From: Kosakonia sacchari SP1
GTDB lineage: Bacteria; Pseudomonadota; Gammaproteobacteria; Enterobacterales; Enterobacteriaceae
DNA length: 64,000 nucleotides
Assembly: GCF_000300455.3 (NCBI RefSeq)
Contig: NZ_CP007215.2
Span: 2,170,001 to 2,234,000, forward strand
Direction of reading: 5' to 3'
The position numbers and the translations under genes were made by a program. The notes under the pieces are model-generated. The model worked only from the letters and a program-made list of their open reading frames with translations, was not told where the DNA came from and did no database searches. This document shows positions 50,053 through 60,476 of this stretch, in pieces; the first letter of the stretch is position 1, and the number at the start of each line of letters is the position of its first letter.

Positions 50053-50973
50053 ATGTTGAAATTTATCCTACGTCGCTGTCTTGAAGCGATCCCAACACTT
50101 TTCATTCTTATTACCATCTCGTTCTTTATGATGCGTCTCGCACCGGGAAGTCCATTTACCGGTGAACGTGCGCTGGCGCCAGAGGTCATGGCGAATATTG
50201 AAGCGAAATATCATTTAAACGACCCGATCACCACGCAATATTTCAGTTATCTGAAGCAGCTGGCGCATTTCGATTTCGGGCCGTCATTCAAATACAAAGA
50301 CTACACGGTGAATGACCTGGTAGCGGCAAGCTTCCCGGTTTCCGCAAAATTAGGTGCGGCGGCCTTTATTCTGGCCATTGTCTTTGGCGTTACGGCCGGT
50401 GTTATCGCCGCGCTTAACCAAAACACCAAATGGGACTATACGGTGATGGGGCTGGCAATGACCGGGGTTGTTATCCCGAGTTTTGTTGTTGCACCGTTAT
50501 TGGTGATGATCTTTGCCATCATACTGAAGTGGCTGCCGGCGGGTGGCTGGAACGGTGGGGCGTTGAAATTCATGATCCTGCCGATGGTGGCGTTGTCTCT
50601 GGCCTACATCGCCAGCATTGCACGTATCACCCGCGGTTCGATGATTGAAGTTCTGCACTCCAACTTTATCCGCACAGCGCGTGCGAAAGGGTTGCCGATG
50701 CGCCGAATCATTTTCCGCCATGCGCTCAAGCCTGCGCTTTTGCCGGTGCTCTCCTACATGGGGCCTGCGTTCGTCGGCATCATTACCGGTTCCATGGTTA
50801 TCGAGACCATTTATGGTCTGCCAGGTATCGGCCAGCTGTTCGTTAACGGCGCGCTGAACCGCGACTATTCTCTGGTATTAAGTCTTACCATTCTGGTCGG
50901 TACGCTGACTATCATGTTTAACGCGATTGTTGATGTGCTCTATGCCGTTATCGATCCGAAGATTCGTTATTAA
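50053..50973 (+). CDS. oppB: Oligopeptide ABC transporter permease OppB
   Basis: A 306-residue inner-membrane permease with six spans. The cytoplasmic EAA loop that docks the ATPases is seen in FIRTARAKGLPMRRIIFRHA. The length equals E. coli OppB. It pairs with OppC to form the channel and lies 14 bases before oppC. Confidence 0.98.
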   Translation: MLKFILRRCLEAIPTLFILITISFFMMRLAPGSPFTGERALAPEVMANIEAKYHLNDPITTQYFSYLKQLAHFDFGPSFKYKDYTVNDLVAASFPVSAKLGAAAFILAIVFGVTAGVIAALNQNTKWDYTVMGLAMTGVVIPSFVVAPLLVMIFAIILKWLPAGGWNGGALKFMILPMVALSLAYIASIARITRGSMIEVLHSNFIRTARAKGLPMRRIIFRHALKPALLPVLSYMGPAFVGIITGSMVIETIYGLPGIGQLFVNGALNRDYSLVLSLTILVGTLTIMFNAIVDVLYAVIDPKIRY

Positions 50974-50987
50974 TACTGGAGTTCGCC

Positions 50988-51896
50988 ATGATGTTAAGTA
51001 AGAAAAACAGCGAGGCGCTGGAAAACTTCAGTGAAAAACTTGAAGTCGAAGGACGAAGCCTGTGGCAGGACGCACGCCGTCGCTTTATGCATAACCGCGC
51101 TGCGGTAGCTAGCCTAATTGTATTGTTGCTGATAGCCCTGTTTGTGACATTAGCGCCGATGCTGTCGCAGTTTAGTTATTTCGATACCGACTGGGGCATG
51201 ATGTCCAGCAAGCCGGATATGGAGTCCGGTCACTATTTTGGTACTGACTCTTCCGGTCGCGACCTGCTGGTGCGCGTGGCGATCGGCGGGCGTATCTCGC
51301 TGATGGTCGGTATTGCCGCCGCGCTGGTGGCTGTAATTCTGGGAACGCTGTACGGTTCACTCTCCGGTTACCTGGGCGGCAAAACGGACTCGGTGATGAT
51401 GCGTTTGCTGGAGATCCTCAACTCCTTCCCGTTCATGTTCTTCGTGATCCTGCTGGTGACGTTCTTTGGGCAAAACATTCTGCTCATTTTTGTTGCTATC
51501 GGCATGGTTTCCTGGCTCGATATGGCTCGTATTGTGCGTGGCCAGACTTTGAGCCTGAAACGTAAAGAGTTTATCGAAGCGGCGCAGGTCGGCGGGGTTT
51601 CTACCGCGAATATCGTTGTGCGCCACATTGTGCCAAACGTACTGGGCGTGGTGGTGGTGTATGCCTCACTGCTGGTGCCAAGCATGATTCTGTTCGAATC
51701 TTTCCTGAGCTTCCTCGGCCTGGGTACCCAGGAGCCGCTGAGCAGCTGGGGCGCGCTGTTAAGCGACGGTGCGAACTCGATGGAAGTGTCGCCGTGGTTG
51801 CTGCTGTTCCCGGCAGGTTTCCTGGTTATCACTTTGTTCTGTTTTAACTTTATCGGCGATGGCCTGCGTGATGCCCTCGATCCGAAAGATCGTTAA
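50988..51896 (+). CDS. oppC: Oligopeptide ABC transporter permease OppC
   Basis: A 302-residue inner-membrane permease with six spans, almost identical in pattern to E. coli OppC. The EAA loop is EFIEAAQVGGVSTANIVVRH. An N-terminal cytoplasmic stretch (EKLEVEGRSLWQDARRRF) precedes the first span. It lies 11 bases before oppD. Confidence 0.98.
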   Translation: MMLSKKNSEALENFSEKLEVEGRSLWQDARRRFMHNRAAVASLIVLLLIALFVTLAPMLSQFSYFDTDWGMMSSKPDMESGHYFGTDSSGRDLLVRVAIGGRISLMVGIAAALVAVILGTLYGSLSGYLGGKTDSVMMRLLEILNSFPFMFFVILLVTFFGQNILLIFVAIGMVSWLDMARIVRGQTLSLKRKEFIEAAQVGGVSTANIVVRHIVPNVLGVVVVYASLLVPSMILFESFLSFLGLGTQEPLSSWGALLSDGANSMEVSPWLLLFPAGFLVITLFCFNFIGDGLRDALDPKDR

Positions 51897-51907
51897 GGAG
51901 TGCTGTT

Positions 51908-52921
51908 ATGAGCATAACTGAAACCTCATTCGCGTCGGCGACGCAGCAGCAATCCAATCTCCTGCTGGACGTGAAAGATCTGCGTGTTACCTTCCAGACC
52001 CCGGATGGCGACGTCACGGCGGTGAATGACCTGAACTTCTCGCTGCGTGCCGGTGAAACGCTGGGTATCGTGGGTGAATCGGGTTCCGGTAAATCCCAGA
52101 CGGCGTTTGCGCTGATGGGGTTGCTGGCGGCGAACGGGCGCATTGGCGGCTCGGCGACGTTCAACGGCAAAGAGATCCTTAACCTGCCGGAGCAGGCGCT
52201 GAACAAACTGCGCGCCGAGCAGATCTCGATGATTTTCCAGGACCCGATGACTTCGCTGAACCCGTATATGCGCGTGGGTGAGCAGTTGATGGAAGTCCTG
52301 ATGTTGCACAAAGGCATGAACAAAGCGGAAGCATTTGAAGAGTCCGTCAAAATGCTCGATGCAGTAAAAATGCCGGAAGCGCGTAAACGCATGCGCATGT
52401 ATCCGCACGAGTTTTCCGGTGGTATGCGCCAGCGTGTCATGATTGCAATGGCATTAATGTGCCGACCAAAACTGCTTATCGCCGATGAACCGACTACCGC
52501 GCTGGACGTGACGGTACAGGCGCAGATCATGACCCTGTTGAACGAGCTGAAACGCGAATTCAACACCGCAATTATTATGATCACCCATGACCTGGGTGTT
52601 GTTGCCGGCATCTGTGACAAAGTGCTGGTGATGTACGCTGGCCGTACCATGGAGTATGGCAAAGCGCGTGATGTGTTCTACCAGCCATCGCATCCGTACT
52701 CTATCGGCCTGCTGAATGCGGTACCGCGCCTCGACACGGAAGGCGAAGCGTTGTTGACCATTCCGGGTAACCCACCGAACTTGCTGCGGCTGCCGAAAGG
52801 CTGCCCGTTCCAGCCGCGCTGCCCGCACGCGATGGAAATCTGTAACAGTGCTCCACCGCTGGAGGAGTTTGCCCCGGGCCGTTTGCGCGCCTGCTTTAAA
52901 TCGGTGGAGGAACTGGTATGA
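51908..52921 (+). CDS. oppD: Oligopeptide ABC transporter ATPase OppD
   Basis: A 337-residue ATPase: Walker A GESGSGKSQ, signature SGGMRQR, Walker B LLIADEPTTALDVT, and a switch His in MITHDLG. The C-terminal oligopeptide-transporter domain carries a cysteine group (CPFQPRCPHAMEIC) for the [4Fe-4S]-type site known in this family. It overlaps oppF by four bases. Confidence 0.98.
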   Translation: MSITETSFASATQQQSNLLLDVKDLRVTFQTPDGDVTAVNDLNFSLRAGETLGIVGESGSGKSQTAFALMGLLAANGRIGGSATFNGKEILNLPEQALNKLRAEQISMIFQDPMTSLNPYMRVGEQLMEVLMLHKGMNKAEAFEESVKMLDAVKMPEARKRMRMYPHEFSGGMRQRVMIAMALMCRPKLLIADEPTTALDVTVQAQIMTLLNELKREFNTAIIMITHDLGVVAGICDKVLVMYAGRTMEYGKARDVFYQPSHPYSIGLLNAVPRLDTEGEALLTIPGNPPNLLRLPKGCPFQPRCPHAMEICNSAPPLEEFAPGRLRACFKSVEELV

Positions 52922-53922
52922 ATACCGCGATTGATGAGAGAAAAGTGCTGCTGGAAATCGCCGATTTAAAGGTGCATTTCGACATCAAAGATGGCAAGCA
53001 GTGGTTCTGGCAACCGCCGAAAACCCTGAAAGCAGTTGATGGCGTTACGCTGCGTCTGTACGAAGGGGAAACCCTCGGCGTAGTAGGTGAATCCGGTTGC
53101 GGCAAGTCAACTTTCGCCCGTGCCATTATTGGCCTGGTGAAAGCCACCGACGGAAAAGTGGCCTGGCTGGGTAAAGATCTGCTGGGCATGAAGCAGGAAG
53201 AGTGGCGCGACGTGCGCAGCGATATCCAGATGATTTTCCAGGATCCGCTGGCATCATTGAACCCACGTATGACCATCGGTGAAATCATCGCCGAACCGCT
53301 GCGCACCTATCATCCGAAAATGTCGCGCCAGGAAGTGCGCGATCGCGTTAAAACGATGATGATGAAAGTGGGGCTGCTGCCGAACCTGATTAACCGCTAT
53401 CCGCATGAGTTCTCCGGTGGTCAGTGTCAGCGTATCGGTATTGCCCGCGCGCTGATCCTCGAACCGAAACTGATCATTTGTGATGAGCCGGTTTCCGCGC
53501 TGGATGTATCAATTCAGGCGCAGGTCGTTAACCTGCTGCAGCAACTGCAACGTGAAATGGGGCTGTCGCTAATCTTTATCGCTCACGATCTGGCGGTAGT
53601 GAAGCATATCTCCGACCGTGTGCTGGTAATGTACCTCGGCCATGCGGTAGAGCTAGGCACTTATGATGAGGTGTACCAGAACCCGCTGCACCCGTATACC
53701 AAAGCGCTGATGTCGGCGGTGCCGGTTCCGGACCCGGATCGGGAAAAGAACAAGACAATACAGTTGCTGGAAGGGGATTTGCCGTCACCAATCAACCCGC
53801 CGTCGGGCTGTGTGTTCCGTACTCGCTGCCCGATTGCCGGGCCTGAGTGCGCGCAGACACGTCCGGTGCTGGAGGGCAGCTTCCGTCATGCGGTCTCCTG
53901 CCTGAAAGTCGACCCGCTATAA
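52918..53922 (+). CDS. oppF: Oligopeptide ABC transporter ATPase OppF
   Basis: A 334-residue ATPase partner of OppD: Walker A GESGCGKST, signature SGGQCQR, Walker B LIICDEPVSALDVS, and switch His in FIAHDLAVV. The C-terminal cysteine group reads CVFRTRCPIAGPEC. It is the last gene of the operon and is followed by a bidirectional terminator. Confidence 0.98.
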   Translation: MNTAIDERKVLLEIADLKVHFDIKDGKQWFWQPPKTLKAVDGVTLRLYEGETLGVVGESGCGKSTFARAIIGLVKATDGKVAWLGKDLLGMKQEEWRDVRSDIQMIFQDPLASLNPRMTIGEIIAEPLRTYHPKMSRQEVRDRVKTMMMKVGLLPNLINRYPHEFSGGQCQRIGIARALILEPKLIICDEPVSALDVSIQAQVVNLLQQLQREMGLSLIFIAHDLAVVKHISDRVLVMYLGHAVELGTYDEVYQNPLHPYTKALMSAVPVPDPDREKNKTIQLLEGDLPSPINPPSGCVFRTRCPIAGPECAQTRPVLEGSFRHAVSCLKVDPL

Positions 53923-53933
53923 TCCACGCATAT

Positions 53934-53963
53934 AAAAAGGGCTGACAACTGTCAGCCCTTTTT
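53934..53963. terminator. Bidirectional terminator between oppF and yciU
   Basis: AAAAAGGGCTGACA (53934-53947) pairs with TGTCAGCCCTTTTT (53950-53963) around a 2-base loop. It serves convergent oppF and yciU. Confidence 0.95.
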
Positions 53964-53980
53964 CTTTTCTCTTTCCGCGC

Positions 53981-54340
<360 letters not shown>

Positions 54341-55801
54341 TTACAGCAACGGACTGAAGAAGTAAAACAGTCGTTCAGCAATGCGGTGCCAGAACGGCCG
54401 TTTTATCCACAAACGCGCATCAAGTAAGCGGGAGCGGGAGATGTAATCATCCTGCACGGCCGCCAGATCGCCACCAAAACCAGCATCGTCAATCACCAGC
54501 GTGATTTCGAAATTCAGCCACAGGCTACGCATATCCAGATTCACGGTACCGATGAGACTCAGTTCGCCATCAACCAGCACGCTTTTGGTATGCAACAAAC
54601 CGCCTTCGAACTGGTAAATCTTTACGCCTGCGGCCAGCAACTCGCCAAAAAAGGCCCGGCTGGCCCAGCCGACAAGTAGCGAATCGTTTTTACGCGGCAG
54701 AATAATACTCACGTCCACACCGCGCTGCGCCGCCGTACAAATCGCATGCAGCAGGTCGTCGCTGGGCACGAAATAGGGCGTGGTCATAATTAAATATTCG
54801 CGTGATGCGTAGACGGCGGTTAGCAATGCCTGGTGGATCAGATCTTCCGGAAACCCTGGTCCGGAAGCAATGGTATGAATGGTGTGCCCGCTGGCTTCCT
54901 CAAAAGGCATGATGTTGGCATCAGGCGGCGGGGGAAGAATGCGTTTTCCGGTTTCTATTTCCCAGTCACAAGAGTAAACAATCCCCATTGCCGTAGCGAT
55001 CGGACCTTCCATCCGCGCCATCAAATCGACCCATTGACCGACGCCAGCATCTTGTTTAAAGAAGCGCGGATCGACCAGATTCATGCTGCCAGTGTAGGCG
55101 ATGTAATTGTCTATCAACACGATTTTTCGATGCTGGCGTAAATCCATGCGGCGCAGAAAAACACGCATTAAATTCACCTTCAGCGCCTCGACCACTTCAA
55201 TACCGGAGTTTCGCATCATGGTTACCCACGGGCTGCGAAAAAACGCCACGCTGCCCGCGGAATCCAGCAACAGGCGACAGTGCACGCCGCGGCGCGCTGC
55301 GGCCATTAACGATTCGGCCACCTGATCCGCCATTCCGCCGGGTTGCCAGATGTAAAACACCATCTCGATATTGTGGCGTGCGAGCTGAATATCGCGGATT
55401 AATGCCTGCATAACATCATCAGTCGAGGTGAGTAGCTGCAACTGGTTGCCCTTAACCCCGGCGATCCCCTGGCGTCGCTCGCAGAGCTTGAAAAGCGATG
55501 ACGCCACACCGCTGTTTTCTGTCGCAAAAATATGTTTGAAATTTTTCAGATCATTCAGCCACTTGGCGGTGGAAGGCCACATAGCGCGGGCGCGCTCGGC
55601 ACGACGTTTTCCAAGGTGCAGTTCACCCAGGGAAAGATAGGCGATGATCCCAACCAGCGGCAGGATGTAAATAATCAATAACCACGCCATCGCGGAGGTG
55701 ACAGCGCGGCGTTTCATCAATATGCGCAGTGTTACACCAGCAATCAGTAGCCAGTAACCTAAGACAATCAGCCAACTCATTACCGTGTAAAAAGCGGACA
55801 T
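54341..55801 (-). CDS. clsA: Cardiolipin synthase A
   Basis: Joins two phosphatidylglycerols into cardiolipin and glycerol at the inner membrane. The ATG at 55801 (AAGGAT upstream) gives 486 residues, the E. coli length; the frame opens earlier at 55852 without support. Two N-terminal spans (about 5-30 and 38-58) are followed by two HKD catalytic motifs, [20 protein letters not shown] and [20 protein letters not shown]. Confidence 0.97.
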   Translation of the reverse strand: MSAFYTVMSWLIVLGYWLLIAGVTLRILMKRRAVTSAMAWLLIIYILPLVGIIAYLSLGELHLGKRRAERARAMWPSTAKWLNDLKNFKHIFATENSGVASSLFKLCERRQGIAGVKGNQLQLLTSTDDVMQALIRDIQLARHNIEMVFYIWQPGGMADQVAESLMAAARRGVHCRLLLDSAGSVAFFRSPWVTMMRNSGIEVVEALKVNLMRVFLRRMDLRQHRKIVLIDNYIAYTGSMNLVDPRFFKQDAGVGQWVDLMARMEGPIATAMGIVYSCDWEIETGKRILPPPPDANIMPFEEASGHTIHTIASGPGFPEDLIHQALLTAVYASREYLIMTTPYFVPSDDLLHAICTAAQRGVDVSIILPRKNDSLLVGWASRAFFGELLAAGVKIYQFEGGLLHTKSVLVDGELSLIGTVNLDMRSLWLNFEITLVIDDAGFGGDLAAVQDDYISRSRLLDARLWIKRPFWHRIAERLFYFFSPLL

Positions 55802-55941
55802 AGATAAAATCCTTTTAAAAAAACCGTATTTCATGAGTGTACGCATCCGCATTCATCTGGCAAATAAAAACGCTGAAAAGCGCTGGCCTGGCGAAGTTGA
55901 CGGACTATAATGGCGTTTCTGTTAAGTTTTGAGTTGTAAAA

Positions 55942-56115
55942 ATGAAGCGTAGTCGAACGGAAGTGGGGCGCTGGCGTATGCTGCGGCAGATGAGCCGCCG
56001 TAAAGCGCGCTGGCTGGAAGCGCAATCACGTCGCAATATGCGCATCCACGCCATCAGGAAATGTGGCGTAAACCGTCATCGTAATGTGCTGTTATTCGCT
56101 ATTTACGATCTTTAA
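55942..56115 (+). CDS. yciY: Small basic protein YciY
   Basis: A 57-codon frame (ATG 55942, TAA 56113-56115). It encodes a very Arg-rich protein starting MKRSRTEVGRWRM and ending LLFAIYDL, matching E. coli YciY in length and pattern. Function is unknown. It is divergent from cls, as in E. coli. No good ribosome binding site is visible, so expression is uncertain. Confidence 0.8.
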   Translation: MKRSRTEVGRWRMLRQMSRRKARWLEAQSRRNMRIHAIRKCGVNRHRNVLLFAIYDL

Positions 56116-56180
56116 TATCCGGGCACCAAACAGGTGCCCGCGATCGTTTCTGGGCTTAATGCTAAAGAGGGAGTTGTCGT

Positions 56181-56800
56181 ATGTCGGTCATGGATAGTCT
56201 TTTGGCTTTTACCTTCGCTGCCACGCTTTTGACGTTAACACCGGGGCTGGATACGGCGCTGATACTACGCACTGCGACAGTTGAAGGGCGCAAAGAGGCT
56301 TTTAAAGCGCAGATGGGGATCAACACCGGTTGTCTTATCTGGGCGCAATGGTGGCGTTTGGCCTGGGCGCGCTGATCGCGGTATCTGAGCTGGCGTACAA
56401 TCTCCTGAAATATTGCGGCGCTGCCTATTTATGCTGGTTGGGCCTGAATATGCTGCTGCGCCCACGCAGATCGTTTGCTGCGGTGGACGCAAGCGAAACG
56501 AAATCGCAAAACTGGTTTATCAAAGGGATGTTCGGCAACGTGCTTAACCCGAAAGTGGGCATTTTTTATGTCTCATTTTTGCCGCAGTTTATTCCGCAGG
56601 GGCAACCGTTAATCGCGTGGACGTTTGGCTTGGTTTTTATTCATCTTTTACTGGGCACCTGCTGGTCGACGCTGCTGATTTCTGCCACGCGCCCATTGGC
56701 GTCATTCCTGCGTAAAGAAAAAGTTATACGCTGGATGGATCGCTGCACTGGGATGGTTTTTTTGCTGTTTGCCACCCGTCTGGCGCTCAGTAAACGTTAA
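56181..56800 (+). pseudogene. LysE/RhtB-family exporter, frameshifted
   Basis: Two overlapping frames encode one LysE-type amino-acid exporter. Frame one (56181-56375) gives TLTPGLDTALILRTATVEG through TGCLIW; frame two (from about 56344 to 56800) continues AMVAFGLGALIAVSELAYN to the end (LALSKR). Adding one G to the run GGG at 56341-56343 restores ...CLIWGAMVAFG..., a normal ~206-residue protein with six spans. The rest is undamaged, so the change is recent or a sequencing error. GAGGGAG supports the start at 56181. Export substrate unknown. Confidence 0.85.
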
Positions 56801-56818
56801 TATTGTCCGGTAACCCAT

Positions 56819-57157
56819 ATGAATAAAGAAGCCTTTATATTTCTCGGTATTGCCATTGTGATGGAAGTGATTGCCACCACGGCGCTGAAATCTTCCGACA
56901 GCTTTACCCGTTTGTTACCCGGCTTTATCAGTATCGCCGGGTATTGCATTGCCTTCTGGTGCCTGACAATTACTATGCGCACTCTTCCAACCGGAGTGAT
57001 TTATGCCATCTGGTCCGGTGCCGGTATTGTGCTGATAGGTCTTGCTGGCTGGCTTGTACACGGGCAAAAACTGGATATGCCGGCAATCATGGGGATGGGA
57101 TTAATTATCGCCGGGGTGGTGATTATTAATCTTTTTTCCAAAAGCGTTGGGCATTAA
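56819..57157 (+). CDS. SMR-family multidrug efflux transporter, EmrE-like
   Basis: A 112-residue small multidrug resistance protein with four spans. The proton/substrate-coupling Glu is at residue 16 (AIVMEVIATTALKSS). The motif PTGVIYAIWSGAGIVLIGL carries the conserved Trp of the EmrE/Qac group, and IIAGVVIINLFSKS ends the protein. Related proteins expel quaternary ammonium compounds. It begins 18 bases after the LysE gene and may be co-transcribed. The ribosome binding site is weak. Confidence 0.9.
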   Translation: MNKEAFIFLGIAIVMEVIATTALKSSDSFTRLLPGFISIAGYCIAFWCLTITMRTLPTGVIYAIWSGAGIVLIGLAGWLVHGQKLDMPAIMGMGLIIAGVVIINLFSKSVGH

Positions 57158-57322
57158 ATAATAAACCGCCAGAGCAATCTGCCTGTTAAAAAATCTCTTT
57201 CGCAGCAGACGAGCATATATATCGGTGTCGGGCGAGTTCGTTAATACGCCGCGATTTGCGCAGGTGCTGAACTCACCAGCCGGATGTGAAGTGCCGCCAG
57301 GTTCTGAAGCAGATTTTAAAGT

Positions 57323-57348
57323 AAAAGACCCGCCGTGGCGGGTCTTTT
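57323..57348 (-). terminator. Terminator of yciI
   Basis: AAAAGACCCGCC (57323-57334) and GGCGGGTCTTTT (57337-57348) form a 12-base stem around a 2-base loop, 5 bases after the yciI stop. It may also end the SMR transcript from the other side. The rest of 57158-57322 shows nothing. Confidence 0.85.
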
Positions 57349-57352
57349 CTTT

Positions 57353-57649
57353 TTAGAATACTTTTTTGAACGGTTTCACCGTCACGTTCTGGTAAACCCC
57401 GGCAGCAACGTAGGGATCGGCTTCTGCCCAGGATTTCGCCGCTTCCAGCGATTCAAACTCAGCAATCACCGTCGAGCCAGTGAAACCCGCCGCTCCCGGA
57501 TCGTTGCTGTCGACAGCGGGCATTGGGCCAGCAGTCAGCAGGCGGCCTTCATCGTGCAGCAGTTGCAGTCTCGCCAGATGGGCAGGGCGCACGGACAAAC
57601 GTTTTTCGAGCGAGTCAGCAATATCTTCAGCAAAAATAACGTACAGCAC
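57353..57649 (-). CDS. yciI: YciI-family protein
   Basis: A 98-residue protein with a ferredoxin-like fold, the E. coli length. The conserved residues are His and Asp in [20 protein letters not shown] and the segment [12 protein letters not shown]. It may be an enzyme, but no reaction is established. It is divergent from tonB. Confidence 0.94.
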   Translation of the reverse strand: MLYVIFAEDIADSLEKRLSVRPAHLARLQLLHDEGRLLTAGPMPAVDSNDPGAAGFTGSTVIAEFESLEAAKSWAEADPYVAAGVYQNVTVKPFKKVF

Positions 57650-57803
57650 GGGCAGAACTCCTCACAGAAAAGAAAGCCATACCGTATGTGAAAGGTGGCA
57701 CGACTGCAATGTAAAGATGGTAATGGCGGTAACATCCTTGCAAAATATGCGGCTTTTTTGCCCGTTTACCTGACTAAATTGCCCGCGTATGCGATGGCTT
57801 GTT

Positions 57804-57822
57804 GAATATGATTGCTATTTGC
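57804..57822 (+). promoter_or_regulatory. Fur box of tonB
   Basis: GAATATGATTGCTATTTGC matches the 19-base Fur consensus at 11 positions, including the GAnnATGAT half. It lies 48 bases before the tonB start at the place of the E. coli tonB Fur box. It predicts iron repression. Confidence 0.75.
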
Positions 57823-57869
57823 ATTTAAAATCTAGCTCTGGATTTTTAACTGACACGATTATGACTTCA

Positions 57870-58589
57870 ATGACCCTCGATTTACCTCGCCGCTTTCCCT
57901 GGCCAACGCTGTTGTCTGTTGGTATTCACGGTGCCGTCGTGGCGGGTCTGCTCTATACATCGGTACATCAGGTCGTTGAACTGCCCGCACCTGCGCAGCC
58001 CATTTCGGTCACTATGGTAGCGCCTGCCGATCTGGAACCACCTCAAGTTGCTCAACCGCCGGAGCCGGTTGTTGAGCCGGAACCCGAGCCTGAGCCGGTT
58101 CCTGAGCCACCGAAAGAAGCGCCTGTGGTGATTGAAAAGCCCAAACCGCAGCCAAAACCTAAGCCAAAGCCGAAACCGGAGAAAAAGGTCGAGCAGCCGA
58201 AGCGCGAAGTCAAACCGGTAACTCCGCAACCGGCCTCGCCGTTTCAGAATAACGCGCCCGCGCGCCCGGTCGCGAATCCGACCCCGTCGGCGGCAACCCA
58301 GCCAGCGCCGGCTGTTCCTGCCGGCCCGCGTGCGCTGAGCCGTAATCAACCGCAGTATCCGGCCCGCGCGCAAGCGCTGCGTATCGAAGGTCGGGTAAAA
58401 GTGAAGTTTGATGTCACCTCAGATGGCCGTGTTGAAAATGTCGAAGTGCTGTCAGCGCAACCGGCAAATATGTTCGAGCGTGAAGTAAAAACGGCAATGC
58501 GCAAGTGGCGTTATGAGGCCGGGAAACCGGGTTCGGGATTAATTGTGAATATCGTGTTCCGCCTGAACGGCGGCGCCTCAATGGAATAA
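57870..58589 (+). CDS. tonB: Energy transducer TonB
   Basis: Couples the ExbBD proton motor to outer-membrane siderophore and B12 receptors. From the ATG at 57870 it has 239 residues as in E. coli. The N-terminal anchor (about 10-32) carries the SxxxH motif in [13 protein letters not shown]. The rigid periplasmic linker has Glu-Pro repeats (about 65-80) and Lys-Pro repeats (about 95-110). The C-terminal receptor-binding domain has [20 protein letters not shown] and the YP motif. An ATG nine bases upstream is possible. Confidence 0.97.
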   Translation: MTLDLPRRFPWPTLLSVGIHGAVVAGLLYTSVHQVVELPAPAQPISVTMVAPADLEPPQVAQPPEPVVEPEPEPEPVPEPPKEAPVVIEKPKPQPKPKPKPKPEKKVEQPKREVKPVTPQPASPFQNNAPARPVANPTPSAATQPAPAVPAGPRALSRNQPQYPARAQALRIEGRVKVKFDVTSDGRVENVEVLSAQPANMFEREVKTAMRKWRYEAGKPGSGLIVNIVFRLNGGASME

Positions 58590-58613
58590 AAAAGCCTCCG
58601 TAAGGAGGCTTTT
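58588..58613. terminator. Bidirectional terminator between tonB and yciA
   Basis: AAAAAGCCTCC, loop GTAA, GGAGGCTTTTT. It overlaps the tonB stop codon and precedes the yciA stop by two bases. Confidence 0.93.
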
Positions 58614-58615
58614 TC

Positions 58616-59014
58616 TTATGCCTGAGGTAACGGGCGCGGTTTACCTTCATTATCCACTGCGACGTAAATAAACAGCGCTTCCGTCGCTTTATAACGCTGA
58701 CCAATTGGCTCGGACGAGACCTTCTTCACCCACACTTCAATATTAATCGTCACCGACGTGTTGCCCCGTTTAACGCAGCGTGCGTAGCAGCACACCACGT
58801 CGCCGACCGCCACCGGGCGAAGAAACGTCATGCCGTCAACGCGCACCGTCACCACGCGACCATGCGCAATTTCCTTGGCTTGTATTGCCCCGCCAATATC
58901 CATTTGTGACATTAACCAGCCGCCAAAGATATCGCCGTTGGCATTGGTGTCTGCTGGCATTGCTAATGTGCGTAAAACAAGATCTCCCTGGGGAGTGTCC
59001 TGAAGGGTTGTCAT
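58616..59014 (-). CDS. yciA: Acyl-CoA thioesterase YciA
   Basis: A hotdog-fold thioesterase with broad acyl-CoA range, 132 residues as in E. coli. The catalytic region is DTNANGDIFGGWLMSQMD, and HGRVVTVRVDGMTFLRPV lines the substrate tunnel. It lies last in the yciC-yciB-yciA group, but a terminator separates it from yciB. Confidence 0.97.
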   Translation of the reverse strand: MTTLQDTPQGDLVLRTLAMPADTNANGDIFGGWLMSQMDIGGAIQAKEIAHGRVVTVRVDGMTFLRPVAVGDVVCCYARCVKRGNTSVTINIEVWVKKVSSEPIGQRYKATEALFIYVAVDNEGKPRPLPQA

Positions 59015-59082
59015 TGTTATCTCTTCTGCTATGAGGGATTTATGGCGGGATGCTACTACGAATGCGGGGCGTTCGGAAAGAA

Positions 59083-59110
59083 AAAAGCCAGGCGCGGTGG
59101 CCTGGCTTTT
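59083..59110 (-). terminator. Terminator of yciB
   Basis: AAAAGCCAGGC (59083-59093) pairs with GCCTGGCTTTT (59100-59110) around a 6-base loop. A T run follows on the minus strand. Confidence 0.88.
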
Positions 59111-59114
59111 AGTC

Positions 59115-59657
59115 TCAGGATTTGTCGTCCTGCGCGGGCATGTGGCGGTAGATATAAACGCCGCTCAGCACGGTGAAGAGAAGGGTCAGGGCGGTTAAGC
59201 CAAACACTTTGAAATTCACCCAGATATTCTGCGGCAGCCAGAAGGCAATGTAGATATTTGCCAGACCACACAGAATAAAAAACAGCGCCCAGGCGATGTT
59301 CAGCTTGCCCCAAACGGCCTCCGGCAGCGCGATCTCTTTGCCGAGCATGCGCTGGATCAGCGGCTTTTTCATTACCCACTGGCTGAAGAGCAGCGCTGCA
59401 GCGAACAGGGCATAAATCACTGTCACCTTCCATTTGATAAACTCATCGTTATGGAAGAAAAGGGTCAACCCGCCGAATACGGCGACCAGCACAAAAGTTA
59501 TCAACGCCATCTTTTCCACTTTGCGATAGCGCACCCAGCTGTAAATCAGCACGATAGCGGTCGCGATAATCAGCGCAGTGGTCGCTGCATAGATATCGTA
59601 CAGTTTGTAAAAAGCGAAAAAGACCACCAACGGCAGAAAATCAAGAAACTGCTTCAT
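59115..59657 (-). CDS. yciB: Inner membrane septation protein YciB
   Basis: A 180-residue protein with five to six spans (IspZ/YciB family, E. coli 179). It is linked to septum formation and envelope synthesis, interacting with cell elongation and division proteins. The start [20 protein letters not shown] is fully conserved. It lies 51 bases after yciC. Confidence 0.96.
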   Translation of the reverse strand: MKQFLDFLPLVVFFAFYKLYDIYAATTALIIATAIVLIYSWVRYRKVEKMALITFVLVAVFGGLTLFFHNDEFIKWKVTVIYALFAAALLFSQWVMKKPLIQRMLGKEIALPEAVWGKLNIAWALFFILCGLANIYIAFWLPQNIWVNFKVFGLTALTLLFTVLSGVYIYRHMPAQDDKS

Positions 59658-59708
59658 TCTACGATTCCATCATAAGGGGTTGCCCGCAGACGCAGGCAAC
59701 CGGAACAA

Positions 59709-60452
59709 TCACGAACGCATCAACATATAGAGGCGGAACAGATAAACCAGCAGCGCCGCTGAAATCAGGTTGCTCAACGTATTGGCAATCACTTCGCCGC
59801 CTTCCACAGTGAACACCGCAAAGTTATGTGCGAACAGCAGCAGGAATGTTTTCGCCAGCAACCATCCTATTACCGCCGGAGCCACAAGACGCATATTTGC
59901 CCAGGCAAGGCGCATGCTGTTACGCATAGCAGCGAAAATCCCTGTTTTATCCTGCACCACTATCACCGGGGCGAACGCGAGCAGGATCGCCAGAATGACG
60001 CCTGGGACAATCACAAACATGATGCCAATTTGCACGATAAACGTGGTCAGCAGGATCAGTAAAAATAACTTCGGCAACAGTGGCGCACTGGCACCAATCG
60101 CCCGCAAGGCGCTGATACGCTGACCCGCCGAAATCATCTGGATCATCAGCAGCACACCACCGACGAGAATGGCGTTGCCCACAAGCCCGGAAAATGTCGA
60201 CGCCGCAGAGGCGCGCAGCAGCACTTGTTGCTGCTCCGGCGTCATATTCTGCACCAGTTCAAACAACCCGACGCTGCCTGCGAGATTATCCCCTTCACTT
60301 AAAATGGAGAGCTGCTCTTCACTGGGCTTAAAGGCGCTCCCCAGCAAGAATGTGATAAACGCACAAAGCAACGCGATCAGTAAAATGGTAACGAACTGAT
60401 TACGAAAAAAATTCCCCGTGTCACGGTAAACGGACTTCGCCGTGATAGACAT
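59709..60452 (-). CDS. yciC: UPF0259 membrane protein YciC
   Basis: A 247-residue inner-membrane protein with six predicted spans, the E. coli length. It belongs to UPF0259; function unknown, possibly in envelope maintenance together with YciB. Conserved parts include [20 protein letters not shown] at the N-terminus. It lies 24 bases downstream of the cysteine-cluster gene. Confidence 0.95.
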   Translation of the reverse strand: MSITAKSVYRDTGNFFRNQFVTILLIALLCAFITFLLGSAFKPSEEQLSILSEGDNLAGSVGLFELVQNMTPEQQQVLLRASAASTFSGLVGNAILVGGVLLMIQMISAGQRISALRAIGASAPLLPKLFLLILLTTFIVQIGIMFVIVPGVILAILLAFAPVIVVQDKTGIFAAMRNSMRLAWANMRLVAPAVIGWLLAKTFLLLFAHNFAVFTVEGGEVIANTLSNLISAALLVYLFRLYMLMRS

Positions 60453-60476
60453 GCACTCTCCTTGAGTATAGCGGTG

